Source: Heracleum sosnowskyi
Lineage: Eukaryota; Streptophyta; Magnoliopsida; Apiales; Apiaceae
Length of the DNA: 64,000 nucleotides
Direction: 5' to 3'
Assembly (NCBI GenBank): GCA_030848705.1
Contig: CM061244.1
Span: forward strand, 52,617,190 to 52,681,189
Shown: one piece after another, positions 1 through 9,756 of the stretch
How positions within the stretch are numbered: position 1 is the stretch's first letter
Layout: each line of letters starts with the position of its first letter
Program-made: the position numbers and the translations under genes
Notes under the pieces: model-generated
Told to the model about the DNA's origin: nothing
Databases searched by the model: none
What the model saw: the letters and a program-made list of their open reading frames with translations, nothing else

Positions 1-848
1 TAAACAATATCAAACTCTTCAAGAGTTGCAGAGTGATGTGCTTCAAAATTTTATTCTATCTCCATTTCCAAGATTGGCTCAGGCTGTTCATCATTCAAGT
101 CAGCCATCTCATCAGCATTTGCTCTGGCTTCATCAGGCACAGTAGCATTCTCAGTAACATCTTGAGAAATAATTTCTGGAGCTTCAGAATTTGTAGATTC
201 CTGAATCAATTCCTCAAAGGAATAGTCAGCTACCATCTTCCTTATCTTGGTCTGTAAGGGCTCATCAGCATCAGAGTGTGGTCTGTTTGCCCTCCTCTTT
301 GTCCTTGAAGTACCAACAGACTGTGGTAAATCAGCATGAGTAGATGGTTTAGTAGCCTTGACAGCTTTAAAAGCCCTATGCTTAGTTCTACCTCCAGATT
401 TTGGTCTTTGAGAAGTAGATTGAGGATCAGTGTTTAATGGTTGGAATTGTTGTGGTTGAGGTTGTGGTTGAAGTGAATTGTCTAGAAACTGTTAGACAAT
501 AGCAGGAAGCAATAATTCACCAACATTCCCTTTCTTAACATCCTTGTTTACCAAATCAGAGAATATCCTCTTATGCAACTTAAACGAAGGAATCACATCA
601 TTCTCAGCAATGTCAACCCCAGGAACACAAGCAGAAAATATCAATTGACAAAAGCGAGCAAAGTAAACTATGCTTCTATTTTCTGTCATCTTCTCTCATA
701 TGTTACTCTGGACTAATCTAGCAAAATCAAAATTACTGCTATAGAGAAGAGAATACCCGATTTGCAGACTATCAATTGGAATAGCATCCCAATTTGTGCA
801 TTTCTTCCCGAACGCTCTAGTGATACAATCAAAGAAGAAACTCGATTC
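1..848 (-). pseudogene. S1 additional (env-position) ORF remnant
   Basis: This stretch matches, by eye, the N-terminal third of the intact additional ORF of S4 (29085-32639). For example, 492-689 (minus) reads MTENRSIVYFARFCQLIFSA, close to MTENRGVVYFSRFCQLLVSY in S4, followed by the shared block FKLHKR..DLVNKDVKKG. A second open piece at 51-236 is acidic. The frame is broken by stops, so no protein of useful length remains. Its N-terminal end was lost in the deletion that joins it to pol near 850. The function of the intact ORF is not known; it occupies the place after pol where some Sireviruses carry an env-like gene. Confidence 0.8.
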
Positions 849-2691
849 CTTCCTGCTTTGCTGTTATCCAGTTAGCATCTTGAAGAGCTTCATCTACTTT
901 CTTAGGCTCTGTTTGAGATCTGAATGCATGAAACAAACATTCATTTGTTGTAGCACTTCTTGTTCTCACACTTGCATCTGGATCTCCAATAATCAGATCA
1001 GGTGTATGAGCCTGTGTCCACTTTCTTGCTGTAGGTAAGTGGCTTCTTTCATCATTATTGGATTCTCCCCCTTGATCCATGCGCTCCTGATTTTCTTGTT
1101 GACCATGTGTATTATCTGAGGCTCCCCCTGAATTGGACTGCTCAGAGTTTGTGTCAGATTCTTCAGCTGACTCACTTTCAGAATGTGAGTCATCATGTTG
1201 AGATGTTCCCGAAGTATCTTCATGCTCCCCCTCAACTGGTTCTCTATTTTGTTCTGTCAGAGAAACTTCCTCAGTGTTTACCAGTAGAGGTTCAGAGTAT
1301 GCTTCATCAGAGTTTGTTGGATAGGCTTCATCAGAGTTTACGTCATCAGAGTTTAGATCTTCATTTTCAAAGCGTAGTTGATCATGATTTTCTTCATCTT
1401 CAAGTCCAGTTATTTTCTTGTCATCAAATGACACATGTATAGATTCCATGATCACTTTAGTTCTCAGATTATAGACTCTGAATGCTTTAGTCGACAGTGG
1501 ATATCCAACAAAAATTCCTTCATCAGCTTTTAATTCAAACTTGGTCAACTGTTCAGGATGAGTTTTCAACACAAAGCACTTGCACCCGAAAATATGAAAA
1601 TATTTCAGGTTTGGTTTCTTTTCTTTCACCATCTCATATGGTGTTTTCCCATGCCTGTTAATCAGTGTAGTATTTTGAGTAAAACAAGCAGTTTGAACAG
1701 CTTCTGCCCAGAAATAGGTTGGCAATTTTGCTTCAACAAGCATTGTTCTAGCAGCTTCGATTAAAGTTCTATTCTTTCTTTCAACTACACCATTCTGCTG
1801 TGGAGTCCCTGGTGCAGAAAATTCTTGCTTCACTCCTCTTTCCTTGCAAAATTCTTCCAATTTTGCATTTCTGAATTCAGTACAATTATCACTCCTGATA
1901 ATTTTCACTTTATACTGTGATCCTTTATCCAGTAGCTTTACATGTTCCATCAGAGTTAAGGCAGTTTCATCCTTCTTTGCTAGAAAGTACACCCAGATGT
2001 ATCTAGTGTACTCATCAACAATGACTAAAGCATATTTCTTTCTGCCAAGAGACATTACATTCACTGGACCAAATAGATCAACATGAAGAAGATGATAAGG
2101 ATCCACAACTGAAGATTCAGACTTGCTCTTGAAAGATGACTTCCTTTGCTTGGCCTTTTGACAGGAATCACACAGACCATCTAAGCTGAGTATAGATTTT
2201 GGAAGTCCCCTTACAAGATCTTTTCGAATCAACTCATTTATGTTGTTCAGATTTAGATGAGAGAGCTTCTTATGCCATTTCCAGCTCTCTTCACTAGACA
2301 TCTTTGCAGATAGACACACAGCTTTTCCTTCAGAGTTTGTCACCAAACTTGCTTCATAGATATTATTTCGTCTGTGTCCAACTAAAACAACTTTCCCTGT
2401 AGATTTGCTAACAACCTCACAGTATTCAGGTTGAAAATCTATATGATAACCTCTGTCACAGATTTGACTCACAGATAGCAAGTCATGCTTGAGTCCTGGG
2501 ACAAGAGCTACATTTGTGATGATGACACTTCCAAGATTGATATTGCCATATCCCAGAGTACGTCCTATGTTGTCATCTCCATAGGAACCTTTTGGGCCAG
2601 CCTTCTCCTCATAATCTGATAGCAGGGCATTATTTCCAGCCATGTGCCCTGAACATCCACTGTCCAAGACTAGGGTGCTTTCCCTTATGCC
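829..2691 (-). pseudogene. S1 pol fragment: protease, GAG-pre-integrase, integrase; RT deleted
   Basis: A single open frame of about 620 codons. Reading 5' to 3' on the minus strand: aspartic protease with LDSGCSGHM in the first 20 residues; the integrase zinc-binding region (WHKKLSHLNLNNINELIRKD, then CDSC); and the integrase core starting at HVDLFGPVNVMSLG, with the second catalytic Asp in SDNCTEF and the Glu in QQNGVVERKNRTL. The usual Gly of SDNGTEF is Cys here. The copia-specific C-terminal block FGCKCFVLKTHPEQLTKFE follows, then an acidic Ser/Asp-rich linker. The frame ends at ALQDANWITAKQEGIEFLL, where RT should begin, because the DNA switches to the additional ORF. The frame has no ATG; it begins at a TTGCAG that resembles a splice acceptor. 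Confidence 0.9.
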
Positions 2692-2737
2692 CTGCAATCA
2701 CAAACAATTACTGAGAGTTAGTTTTAAGGATCCAGAC
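2692..2737 (-). promoter_or_regulatory. Possible splice-acceptor site at S1 gag/pol boundary
   Basis: On the minus strand the gag stop (TAA, 2710-2708) lies inside a stretch that ends TTGTTTGTGATTGCAG at 2692, a good plant 3' splice site, with CTAAC upstream as a possible branch point. The pol frame starts exactly at the following GG and is in another frame than gag. A GT at 2737-2736 would give a 46-nt in-frame intron, but that donor is weak and the intron is shorter than plants normally splice. An upstream donor is also possible. This is a suggestion from the sequence only. Confidence 0.35.
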
Positions 2738-4957
2738 TTGCTTGGATCCTTTGGCTTTTTTAACATTGTTAGCTTTTGCAGCGGAATTCTTATCAACAGA
2801 GTTTAAGCTAACAGTGTCAGAGTTTACACTTGCAGAATCAACTTTAACCCATTTCAAATTGGGCTTCAACTCATAATAATTGTGATAAATAGCATGATAA
2901 TTCTTGCAAGTATGAATAGAATGCCAAGTGCTCCCACAGTGAGTGCATAAAGTCTGTGGTCTAACCCTAACATAATCATTCTTTACTCCAGACTTGGAGG
3001 GTAAAGAATTAATGTCTTTGTTCTTCCTGCAGAAAATTGCAAGATGGTTAGTACTACCACAATTATGACATGTTTTTCTAGGAGCATCAGTAATAGGCAA
3101 ATGATTATTACTTTTATTAATGCCTACTTTTCCATTTATGTTCTTCCTGGACACTTTCTGTTTGTTGACAGACTTTACCTCTTTGAGCTTATACTTGAAT
3201 TGTTTCTCTGTCATTAAACCAAAATTAACCTGTTTAACGCAAGTTTTTACTGGTTCTTCCTTAACAGTTTATGTCTCAACTACAGAGTTTAGCTTACTGG
3301 ATTCAGGAACAAATTTCACAGGTGGAAGATGTGTTCTAACTTTAACTTTATCTTTAAACCTAAGTTCATCTTTCTCACAGTAACCTAACCCAACTGCATC
3401 TGTTTGAAACACTTGATGTGTGTCTTTTCCAGAGTTTGTCCAGGTTTTAATTATCTTCCTCTCTTTTTCCAATTCAGATTCTAGTTGCCTAAATCTCTTA
3501 AGCAACTCCTGTTCAACATAAACAGCATCATCTCTTTCCTTTTAAACTTTTTGCATGTTAACAAGTTCTTCTTCAAGAAATTTATTTCTCTCTTTAAGCT
3601 TTAGATTCTCAGATTTAATTCTTTCATTTTCTAAAGTCTGATATCTGTAACTAACATGTATGCTTTTAAGATAAATTCTCAATTCAGATATATTATCAAT
3701 ATCATAAGCATAAGTTGTTAGAGGTACCTTGTTTTCATATTCATCTTCAACAGTTGCCATGAGAGCATAGTTGACTCCTTCATCTGAGTCTGAAGTATCT
3801 GCCCAGTCTCTCCCTTTAGTGATGAGTGCTTTTTCAGATTTTCCTTTCTTGCACTCTGGAGCATAGTGACCCGTCTCTTTACACTTGTAGCACTGGATCT
3901 CAGACTTGTCTTTCTTCCCAGATTTGGTATCCCTTCCTTCAGACTTTCTGAAACTCTTCCTTTCAGAGTTTGAATCTCTCCTAGAGAATCTCTTTCCTTT
4001 CTTGAAGTTCTTGAAACCCATCTTCTTGAAAGTCTTCACCATCAAAGCAGCCATTTGCATCATGTGTTCTTCATCATCCTCGGATTCAGATGATTCAACA
4101 GTATTTGAGTCATCATCAGTGTTTGATGACTCACTTTCAGAGTTTATGACCAAAGCCTTTCCCTTATCTTTCTTCTTTGATGTCTCTTTCTTAAGAAGCT
4201 TTTATTCAACTTTAAGAGCAACAAATTTTGTCTTCTTACCAGATCTTCTGTTTCTTTGTTCTATCTCAAGTTCATGAGTTTTAAGCAACCCATAGATTTC
4301 ATCAAGTTCTGTATCTGCAAGCTCATAATTATCTCTTATTGTTGTTGTCTTTAAATCCCATTTTTCAGGTAGAGATAGAAGAAACTTGAGATTAGACTCT
4401 TCAGGATCATATTCTTTATCAACCAGAGATAAATCATTCAACAGTTTACAGAATCTGTCATATGTCTCAGTCAAAGTTTCATCAGGTCTCGAGTCAAAGT
4501 GTTCATACTCCTGTGTCAGTATAGTCTTCCTGTTCTTCTTTATAGCACTTGTTCCTTGACATCTGACTTCTAAAGCATCCCAAATTTCTTTGGCAGTTTT
4601 GCAACCAATAACTCTGTTAGACATGACATTATCTAAGGCACTATAGAGAAGATGTCTAACTTTTGCATCCTTTACAATTGATGAGATGTCTTCAAGAGTC
4701 AAATCTTTCTTTTCCTTTGGAATAGTCTGTTGTTTTTCACCAGCAACAACAGGAGACAGTTTAGTCCGCTTATGAGGACCATCATAGATTCTATCAAGGT
4801 ATTCTGGATCTGTGGCTTCCAGAAACATGGTCATCTTTACCTTCCATACTGGATATTCCGCTGGTCTGAGAATTGCAACCCTAATCGTCTCATATCGACT
4901 CACAGAAGTTGGTTGAACCTTTTCAGAATTAGAACCTGCTTGGATATTTTCAGCCAT
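2708..4957 (-). pseudogene. S1 gag pseudogene (three in-frame stops)
   Basis: Starts at ATG 4957 (MAENIQAGSN), 52 bases after the PBS, and stays in one frame to a TAA at 2710-2708, about 750 codons. Nearly the same protein is open in S5. Premature stops at 4204-4202 (GAA then TAA), 3544-3542 and 3271-3269 split it. Domains: the N-terminal copia gag region (YPVWKVKMTMFLEA, then EIWDALEVRCQGT and YEHFDSRPDETLTETYDRFC); an Asp/Ser-rich region; a CCHC knuckle CYKCKETGHYAPEC; a coiled-coil-like KERNKFLEEELVNMQK region; and two more knuckles, CHNCGSTNHLAIFC and CTHCGSTWHSIHTC. The protein would form virus-like particles in the cytoplasm; this copy cannot. Confidence 0.9.
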
Positions 4958-5008
4958 GATTATACTTGTGTTTGGATCAATGAAAACTGTATATATTAAA
5001 CAGCCTAG

Positions 5009-5020
5009 GCTCTGATACCA
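5009..5020 (-). other. S1 primer-binding site (initiator Met tRNA)
   Basis: The minus-strand sequence tggtatcagagc lies two bases inside the 5' LTR and is complementary to the 3' end of plant initiator Met tRNA, the usual primer of copia elements. Confidence 0.92.
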
Positions 5021-5211
5021 ATTGTTAGGCCGAATACACAATATATAATCAAATATGTATGAGAATAACAATAAGAACACTGTTTATGAATAATAAACTG
5101 TATGGAATTAATAACTCCTCTCTCAGTGATGTAAAATATCATAGAGAGCTGCTAGGTTACAAGAAGAATATTTCAAGTATTCGCATCCCTTTTAGGGTTA
5201 ACCTATCTGTG

Positions 5212-5219
5212 TTTATATA
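5212..5219 (-). promoter_or_regulatory. S1 LTR TATA box
   Basis: TATATAAA on the minus strand, conserved in position in the S4 LTR (28572-28579) and S5 LTR (61511-61518), always flanked by GTGTA and CACAG. It is the likely core promoter of this LTR family, with U3 upstream and the R region starting about 30 bases downstream. Confidence 0.65.
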
Positions 5220-5403
5220 TTACACAGCTACATACAATCGTTAATTGATATTCCTATAAATCAGCTATACAATTAATATGAATTAAGAATTGCTTCTGTC
5301 TTCTGTTCCGTTTCCTTAGCCATCACGATATCTCTTCGCTTCTTTCCTTTTTCAAAGTATATCGCTTCTAGAATCTTCATTGAGTATAACACTGACAGCT
5401 AAG

Positions 5404-5426
5404 TAAACTCTGACTGCCAGAGTTTA
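5404..5426. repeat. LTR palindrome with the alpha-family motif
   Basis: Arms TAAACTCTG (5404-5412) and CAGAGTTTA (5418-5426) are perfect inverted repeats around a 5-base centre. Further copies of the same 9-mer follow at about 5428 and 5451. The sister LTR of S5 has an even tighter version at 61240-61263. Confidence 0.75.
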
Positions 5427-5515
5427 ATAAACTCTGGCCAGTCTTCCAGCTAAACTCTGATAGTTTCCTGATACTTTAAACACTGATAAACAAACATCAG
5501 CAATTATATCTAACA

Positions 5516-5845
5516 TATTCAAATGTAGCTTGTGACAGTAACATCTCCAGAATTGTTGTCATGAGAAAGTTACTGTCTACTTAAGTCTCTATCTGTTTTC
5601 GACAGCATGTTTACTTTGACTTTGTTAAATTGAATTTTGTGCTAGTCTTACATTTGATAGTTTGATCTTGCATGACATTAACTTGCATGGTTTTTACTGC
5701 TGAAATTGGTCAAGGATTCTACTTAATTGGTCAGTTTTGCTTTGATTGTTGAATTAGTGGTAGACATCACTTAATTGCAATATGTGGTAGTTGTACGGGT
5801 ACTCCAAACTGTTGACCGTTTGCATCCCTCTTAACCTGGTATGCC
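5516..5845. other. Unassigned DNA between S1 and the mini-gene
   Basis: No open frame of interest and no recognisable element end. It joins the outer edge of the S1 LTR to the promoter of the small ORF at 5897. It may be host DNA or a remnant of an older element into which S1 and S2 inserted. Confidence 0.5.
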
Positions 5846-5853
5846 TATAAAAT
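5846..5853 (+). promoter_or_regulatory. TATA box of the 5897 mini-gene
   Basis: CCTATAAAAT lies 44 bases upstream of the ATG at 5897, a suitable distance for a short leader. The layout resembles the TATA box ahead of the antisense ORF at 33307. Confidence 0.45.
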
Positions 5854-5896
5854 GAATCTTAGGCCATATTAGTGAATCATTTAGAAAAAGGATAAA

Positions 5897-6160
5897 ATGG
5901 AAAACAAAGTAGGAATCGAATATAGGCCTAAGCCTTGTGGAAGTGAGCCCTACAGTGAAGAAGTAGAAGCTTTGTTCGATGAGTTTTGGGATGACCTCGA
6001 TGAAGAAGAAGAAAAAGAACTTGCAGCCAAGGCCGCTGAGGAGGCTAAGGTGCAAGAAGAAGAAAAGGAGTTTCAAACACTCCTCAAGGAAGAAGGAACC
6101 TCTGAAGAGGACGTTAGGGCAGAAGTCCTAGAATTGGTTAAGAAAGACTGTAATAAATAG
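5897..6160 (+). CDS. Small acidic hypothetical protein (87 aa)
   Basis: A short open frame starting MENKVGIEYRPKPCG. The N-terminal third is RP-rich, followed by EVEALFDEFWDDLDEEEEKE and an Ala/Glu/Lys-rich segment likely to be helical or coiled coil. I do not recognise the family. A TATA box lies 44 bases upstream and AATAAA lies 40 bases downstream, so the unit looks like a compact transcription unit. It ends 47 bases before the S2 LTR. The segment RPKPCGSEPYSEEVEALFD loosely resembles RPGPYDVPILADDEAVEI in the antisense ORF at 33307-33705, so it may be the same kind of Sirevirus accessory ORF left from an older element. It could also be a chance ORF. Confidence 0.4.
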   Translation: MENKVGIEYRPKPCGSEPYSEEVEALFDEFWDDLDEEEEKELAAKAAEEAKVQEEEKEFQTLLKEEGTSEEDVRAEVLELVKKDCNK

Positions 6161-6199
6161 TTAATCTCACCAATTGTAGTAATTTAACCCTCTTCAATT

Positions 6200-6205
6200 A
6201 ATAAA
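6200..6205 (+). terminator. AATAAA polyadenylation signal
   Basis: AATAAA 40 bases after the stop of the 5897 ORF and just before the S2 LTR. It is the expected kind of 3' end signal, but short enough to occur by chance in AT-rich DNA. Confidence 0.3.
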
Positions 6206-6280
6206 GTTGTTTGGAATATGTTGTTCTTGATGATAATTATAAAAACACTTAGTAAATTTTGTGTTAAGACACTTTTGTAA

Positions 6281-6320
6281 CTGTCAACGGAATGGTATGC
6301 TTTGCAGCTTCCGTTGACAG
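6281..6320. repeat. 12-bp inverted repeat near the S2 LTR start
   Basis: CTGTCAACGGAA (6281-6292) and TTCCGTTGACAG (6309-6320) are perfect inverted repeats around a 16-base loop. The S3 LTR keeps an 11-bp version with nearly the same loop. The arm is the beta-family motif. Confidence 0.75.
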
Positions 6321-6520
6321 GTAGCTCATCAACGGAATGAGTCTCATCAACGAAATGAGTAATGTAGCAATTGCACTGTACAATACTTCACTGGTTGATA
6401 TGCATTTGTTGTAGGTATTAGATAGGTTTTCCAAGTCATGTTGACTAAGTACTAGATAGGCAAAATAGGTTGGTTAATTGTAAATATACTATGCCTTGTA
6501 ATTTCGCCTAAGTGAAGACA

Positions 6521-6630
6521 TGTCAACGGAATGAAGATTACACTATCAACGGAATGAAGAATGTACTATCAACGGAATGAAGAATAAAGCTATCAACGAA
6601 ACACATCTCACTGCTATCAACGAATCATTA
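6521..6630 (+). repeat. Short tandem array of the TCAACGGAATG motif in the S2 LTR
   Basis: About five imperfect units of 20-25 bases, each with TCAACGGAATGAAGA or TCAACGAA. The S3 LTR carries an independent array of the same motif at 26361-26490. It lies upstream of the TATA box, so it is a plausible enhancer-like U3 array. Confidence 0.7.
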
Positions 6631-6900
6631 TCACTTTTCTGAATAGTTGACAAAGTGATAGTGATAGTTTTCTGACATATCAAAAGGTGATGTAGAAGTG
6701 TACTTTGTATTGGGAGCCATCAAAATGGACATTGGGAATGAGGAAACATTCCAATTTCCAATTAGGTTCTTGAGTGTGATCATAATAAGCATGAAGACAA
6801 AAGACAAGATCTCCAAGGACCATTGGACAAAAGGAATGAAAAGCAAGCTACTGGCGGTTACCCTTTGTACATTTTAGAGTAACCAAAAATAGCATTGTAA

Positions 6901-6921
6901 ACTTGGGATATATAACCAAGT
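6901..6921 (+). promoter_or_regulatory. S2 LTR TATA box inside an inverted repeat
   Basis: TATATAA (6909-6915) is flanked by ACTTGG and CCAAGT. The S3 LTR keeps the same arrangement at 26073-26094. It is the likely core promoter of the beta family. Confidence 0.6.
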
Positions 6922-7165
6922 GTAGCAGTTCATTTTATTGTAAGTGAGTGAGATAGAATAACTTTGTATTAGCTTCTTTCAAGAGCACTCTCACTCTACA
7001 TTAGGAACTGAGCAGCTGTGCTACTTTTGTAACACAGATTATTCCCGAAATAAAAACATCTCAGTTGGATCCTCAAAACATCCAACTGAAATTTTATATT
7101 TGCTTGTGTTTTTATTTTCCGTGATTAAGTTATTTAAAAGTTGTTTTTAAGTTTACAAATATCTA

Positions 7166-7202
7166 GAATTGTATTCAACCCCCCCCCCCCCCTCTACAAT
7201 TC
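7166..7202 (+). repeat. Poly-C hairpin near the S2 LTR end
   Basis: GAATTGTA (7166-7173) pairs with TACAATTC (7195-7202); the loop holds a run of 14 C (7179-7192). S3 has the same stem with 11 residues at 25806-25816 (G on the plus strand). By position it lies in U5, so it would be in the 5' leader of the RNA. Confidence 0.7.
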
Positions 7203-7227
7203 TGTTAGGTCATTTGGGATTAATAAT

Positions 7228-7239
7228 TGGTATCAGAGC
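7228..7239 (+). other. S2 primer-binding site (initiator Met tRNA)
   Basis: tggtatcagagc two bases after the LTR, complementary to the 3' end of initiator Met tRNA. Confidence 0.92.
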
Positions 7240-7288
7240 AAGCTTCTAACATACAAGGAGTTTAAATATCAAGACCAAAACAGAATCC

Positions 7289-9756
7289 ATGGTGAAGAAG
7301 GATGCAGGTGTAAAGATACCAGTTCTAGACAAGGACAATTACTTTCACTGGAAAGTAAAAATGCATCTACATCTCATGTCTATGGATGAGAGATATGTAG
7401 ACTGCATTGAGAAAGGTCCACACGTTCTCATGAAGTTTGCATCTAGAGTTGGACTGCCATATGATGCTGAAGATGTGGAAATTCCAAAGCCTGTCTCAGA
7501 ATGCACTATTGAAGATGTTGCAGAAATCCATAAAGATAAAAGAACCATGAACATTCTGTTTAGTGGTTTGGAGCAAGAGATGTTTGACAATGTTATCAAC
7601 TGTACAACTTCTAAAGAAGTATGGGACACTCTTAGAACACTCTGTGAAGGAACTGAGCAGGTAAGGGAGAAAAAAATGCAACTCCGCATACAACAATATG
7701 AACACTTTCATTTTAAAGCTGGTGAAACCCTAATCGATACATTTAGTAGGTTTCAAAAGCTCTTGAATGGATTAAAGTTGTATGGGAGGATCTACCAAAC
7801 CAAGGATTCAAACCTCAAATTTCTTAGAGCTCTTCCAAAAGAGTGGAAGCCTATGACTGTTTCTCTTAGAAACACTCAAGAATACAAAGACTATACTCTT
7901 GAAAGGCTTTATGGAACCTTAAAGACATATGAGCTGAAAATGGAGCAAGATGAAGAAATTGAGAAGGTACAAAAGAAAGGTGGATCTATTGCACTGATTG
8001 CATCTGTGAACCAACTGGAAGATGACAATGAAGAAGCTGCAAAAACCACAACTAGTCGAGCTAGTTGTAGGAGTGATGTTAGCAAGGGTAAAGGCAAGAT
8101 GACAGAAGAAGAAGAAGAACCAGCCAACTTGGATGACTTAGATGAGATTGACGAATACATTGCTTTTCTTTCAAGAAAATTTTCTAAGTTCAAATTCAAG
8201 AGAAACTCTGAAGCAAGGCCACCAAGGAGAGACTTTCAACCTAGCAAAAATAATTGGGTTGAAAAGTCTAAATCTAAATGTTTCAACTGTGTAATGATTG
8301 GTCACTTTGTTGGAGATTGCAGAAAGCCCAAAGTTGAGAAGGGCAACAGGAAATTTGAGCCTGTTGATTATAAAAAAAATACTTTGAACTTCTCAAGCAA
8401 AAAGAAAAGGCTTTCATGTCTCAGGAGTATGATTGGGCTGGTAATGGTGAAGATTCAGATGATGATGTTGAGTATGTCAACTTGGCTCTAATGGCTAACA
8501 ATCATGAGCAGGAAGCAAGTTCCTCAATCAACCAGGTAACAATTACTAATCTTTCTGAACTTTCTAAAGAGGAATGCGATAGTACAGTTAATGAAATGTC
8601 TACTGTATTATATAATTTGCGTGTTACTCTTAAATCACTTACCAAAGAGAACTCAAGAATTAAAGAGACTAATTTGCTCTTAAGTGATAGAAATGCCATG
8701 TTAGAAGCACAGCTCATTGAGTTTGAGAAAATGAGATGTGTCAGTAGGGATGCTAAGCAGGAACTTGAGAAAGTGTTAAAAAGGGAAGAGATTCTTAAAA
8801 CACAACTAGAAATAGAACAGAGAGTGATTGCAAAATGGAAAGATTCCAGGAATATTGCTAGCAACATCATTAATGTTCAAGGTATGGAATCTTTCTGTGA
8901 ACAATCATGGAAAAAGAACAAAGAGAAGCTAGGGTATGCTGTTGAAACCTTAGAATCAGAAACAGAGTCAACAAACAACAACGGCCATTCATTGAAGGTT
9001 GATATGTCAACGAAATGCATCATTCCGTTGACAGATGAACCATCAACTGATCATGATGTTCCGTTGACAAAGGAAAAGAAAGAAGAACTCACTAGACTTA
9101 ATAACAAATATGGTCCTGTCACCAAGAACTTTGTTCAAGGTGAGTCTAGTAAATCAAAGAAAGTTGAGAAGCCTGTTGAGAGAGATAATGTAGGTCACTT
9201 GTCTAACAAGCAATTGAAAGACAAGTTAGAGAAAATTCAAGTTGAGGTTAAGGGCAATAAAAAGAATAACAGAAATGGCAAAGTAGGGATTAACAAACAT
9301 AACAATTACACACATGATAAGTATGCTCCTAGAAAAACATGTGTTAATTGTGGTAGTGTTAGTCAGTTATCTGCTAATTGCAAATCTGTTAAGAAGCATA
9401 CTAATGTGAAAATGCCTAAGCCTGCAATGAATACCTCTATGCCTGCAATGCCTGTTATGCCTAATATGTTTGCTCCATATGCACAGTTTCAAAATCCATA
9501 TGCTAGCATGCCATTTGTGTCTAATCCATACATGAATATGTTCAATGTACCACAAATGCCATGGAATGTGAATAACATGTTTGTTCCTCCAAATATGCAT
9601 GCCATGAATGAAAATGTGAGCAACCCTCAGAAGTCAACACCAAAGGTAAAGGTTGATTTAACTCAATCCGAGCCCAAGGTGAAAAATGATGTAAAGAGTA
9701 AATCAAAGGCTAACAAAACTGGACCCAAGGTAACTTGGGTACCAAAATCAACTTGA
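7289..9756 (+). pseudogene. S2 gag (frameshifted)
   Basis: ATG at 7289 (MVKKDAGVKIPVLDKDNYFH). The copia gag N-terminal domain (NYFHWKVKMHLHLMS, then EVWDTLRTLCEGTEQ and YEHFHFKAGETLIDTFSRF) is followed by a CCHC knuckle from residue 331 (CFNCVMIGHFVGDC). A run of eight A at 8372-8379 shifts the frame; the rest continues from about 8390 in another frame to TGA 9754-9756. The second part has an Asp-rich stretch, a coiled-coil-like region (KENSRIKETNLLLSDRNAML), a second knuckle in which the His is Gln (CVNCGSVSQLSANC), and a Met/Pro-rich tail (MPAMPVMPNMFAPYAQF). The overall plan matches S1 and S5, but the sequence is clearly a different family. Confidence 0.88.

Larger units (their letters stand above)
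1..5515 (-). mobile_element. S1: decayed Sirevirus-like Ty1/copia element (partial)
   Basis: Read on the minus strand this is 5' LTR (5023-5515), initiator-Met PBS, gag, protease-integrase, and then directly the remains of an additional ORF; the window edge cuts the element before its 3' LTR. The order gag-PR-INT and the large gag with several zinc knuckles and a long C-terminal part are typical of Sireviruses. The region that should encode RT and RNase H is missing: the integrase reading frame runs into the additional ORF near position 850. Gag carries three in-frame stops. The LTR is of the same family as those at 28379 and 61166 (family alpha). The element is clearly dead in cis. Confidence 0.9.
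5023..5515 (-). repeat. S1 5' LTR (family alpha, 493 bp)
   Basis: Bounded by TG (minus start TGTTAGATATAATTGC at 5515) and CA (end CGGCCTAACA at 5023), followed by the PBS. It aligns with the LTRs at 28379-28922 and 61166-61714. It holds a TATA box and several copies of the CAGAGTTTA / TAAACTCTG motif. The partner 3' LTR is outside the window, so age cannot be judged. Confidence 0.9.
6208..7225 (+). repeat. S2 5' LTR (family beta, 1018 bp)
   Basis: Starts TGTTTGGAATATG and ends GGGATTAATA (the final CA is mutated to TA), followed by the PBS. The reverse complement at 25772-26782 is a clearly diverged copy of the same family. Inside are a hairpin (6281-6320), a tandem array of a 24-bp unit (6521-6630), a TATA box set in an inverted repeat (6901-6921) and a poly-C hairpin (7166-7202). 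Confidence 0.9.

Noticed and set aside
1107..1442. Plus-strand open frames over S1 pol, and similar ones at 59933-60382
   Set aside because: Antisense shadows of the acidic linker of pol, with no start context and no domain.
7179..7192. C14 run treated as a sequencing error
   Set aside because: The corresponding run of 11 in the independent S3 LTR, on the other strand and within the same stem, shows it is a real feature, though exact length may be uncertain.
7228..7239. tRNA-like sequence tggtatcagagc at several places
   Set aside because: Only 12 bases at LTR edges; these are primer-binding sites, not tRNA genes.
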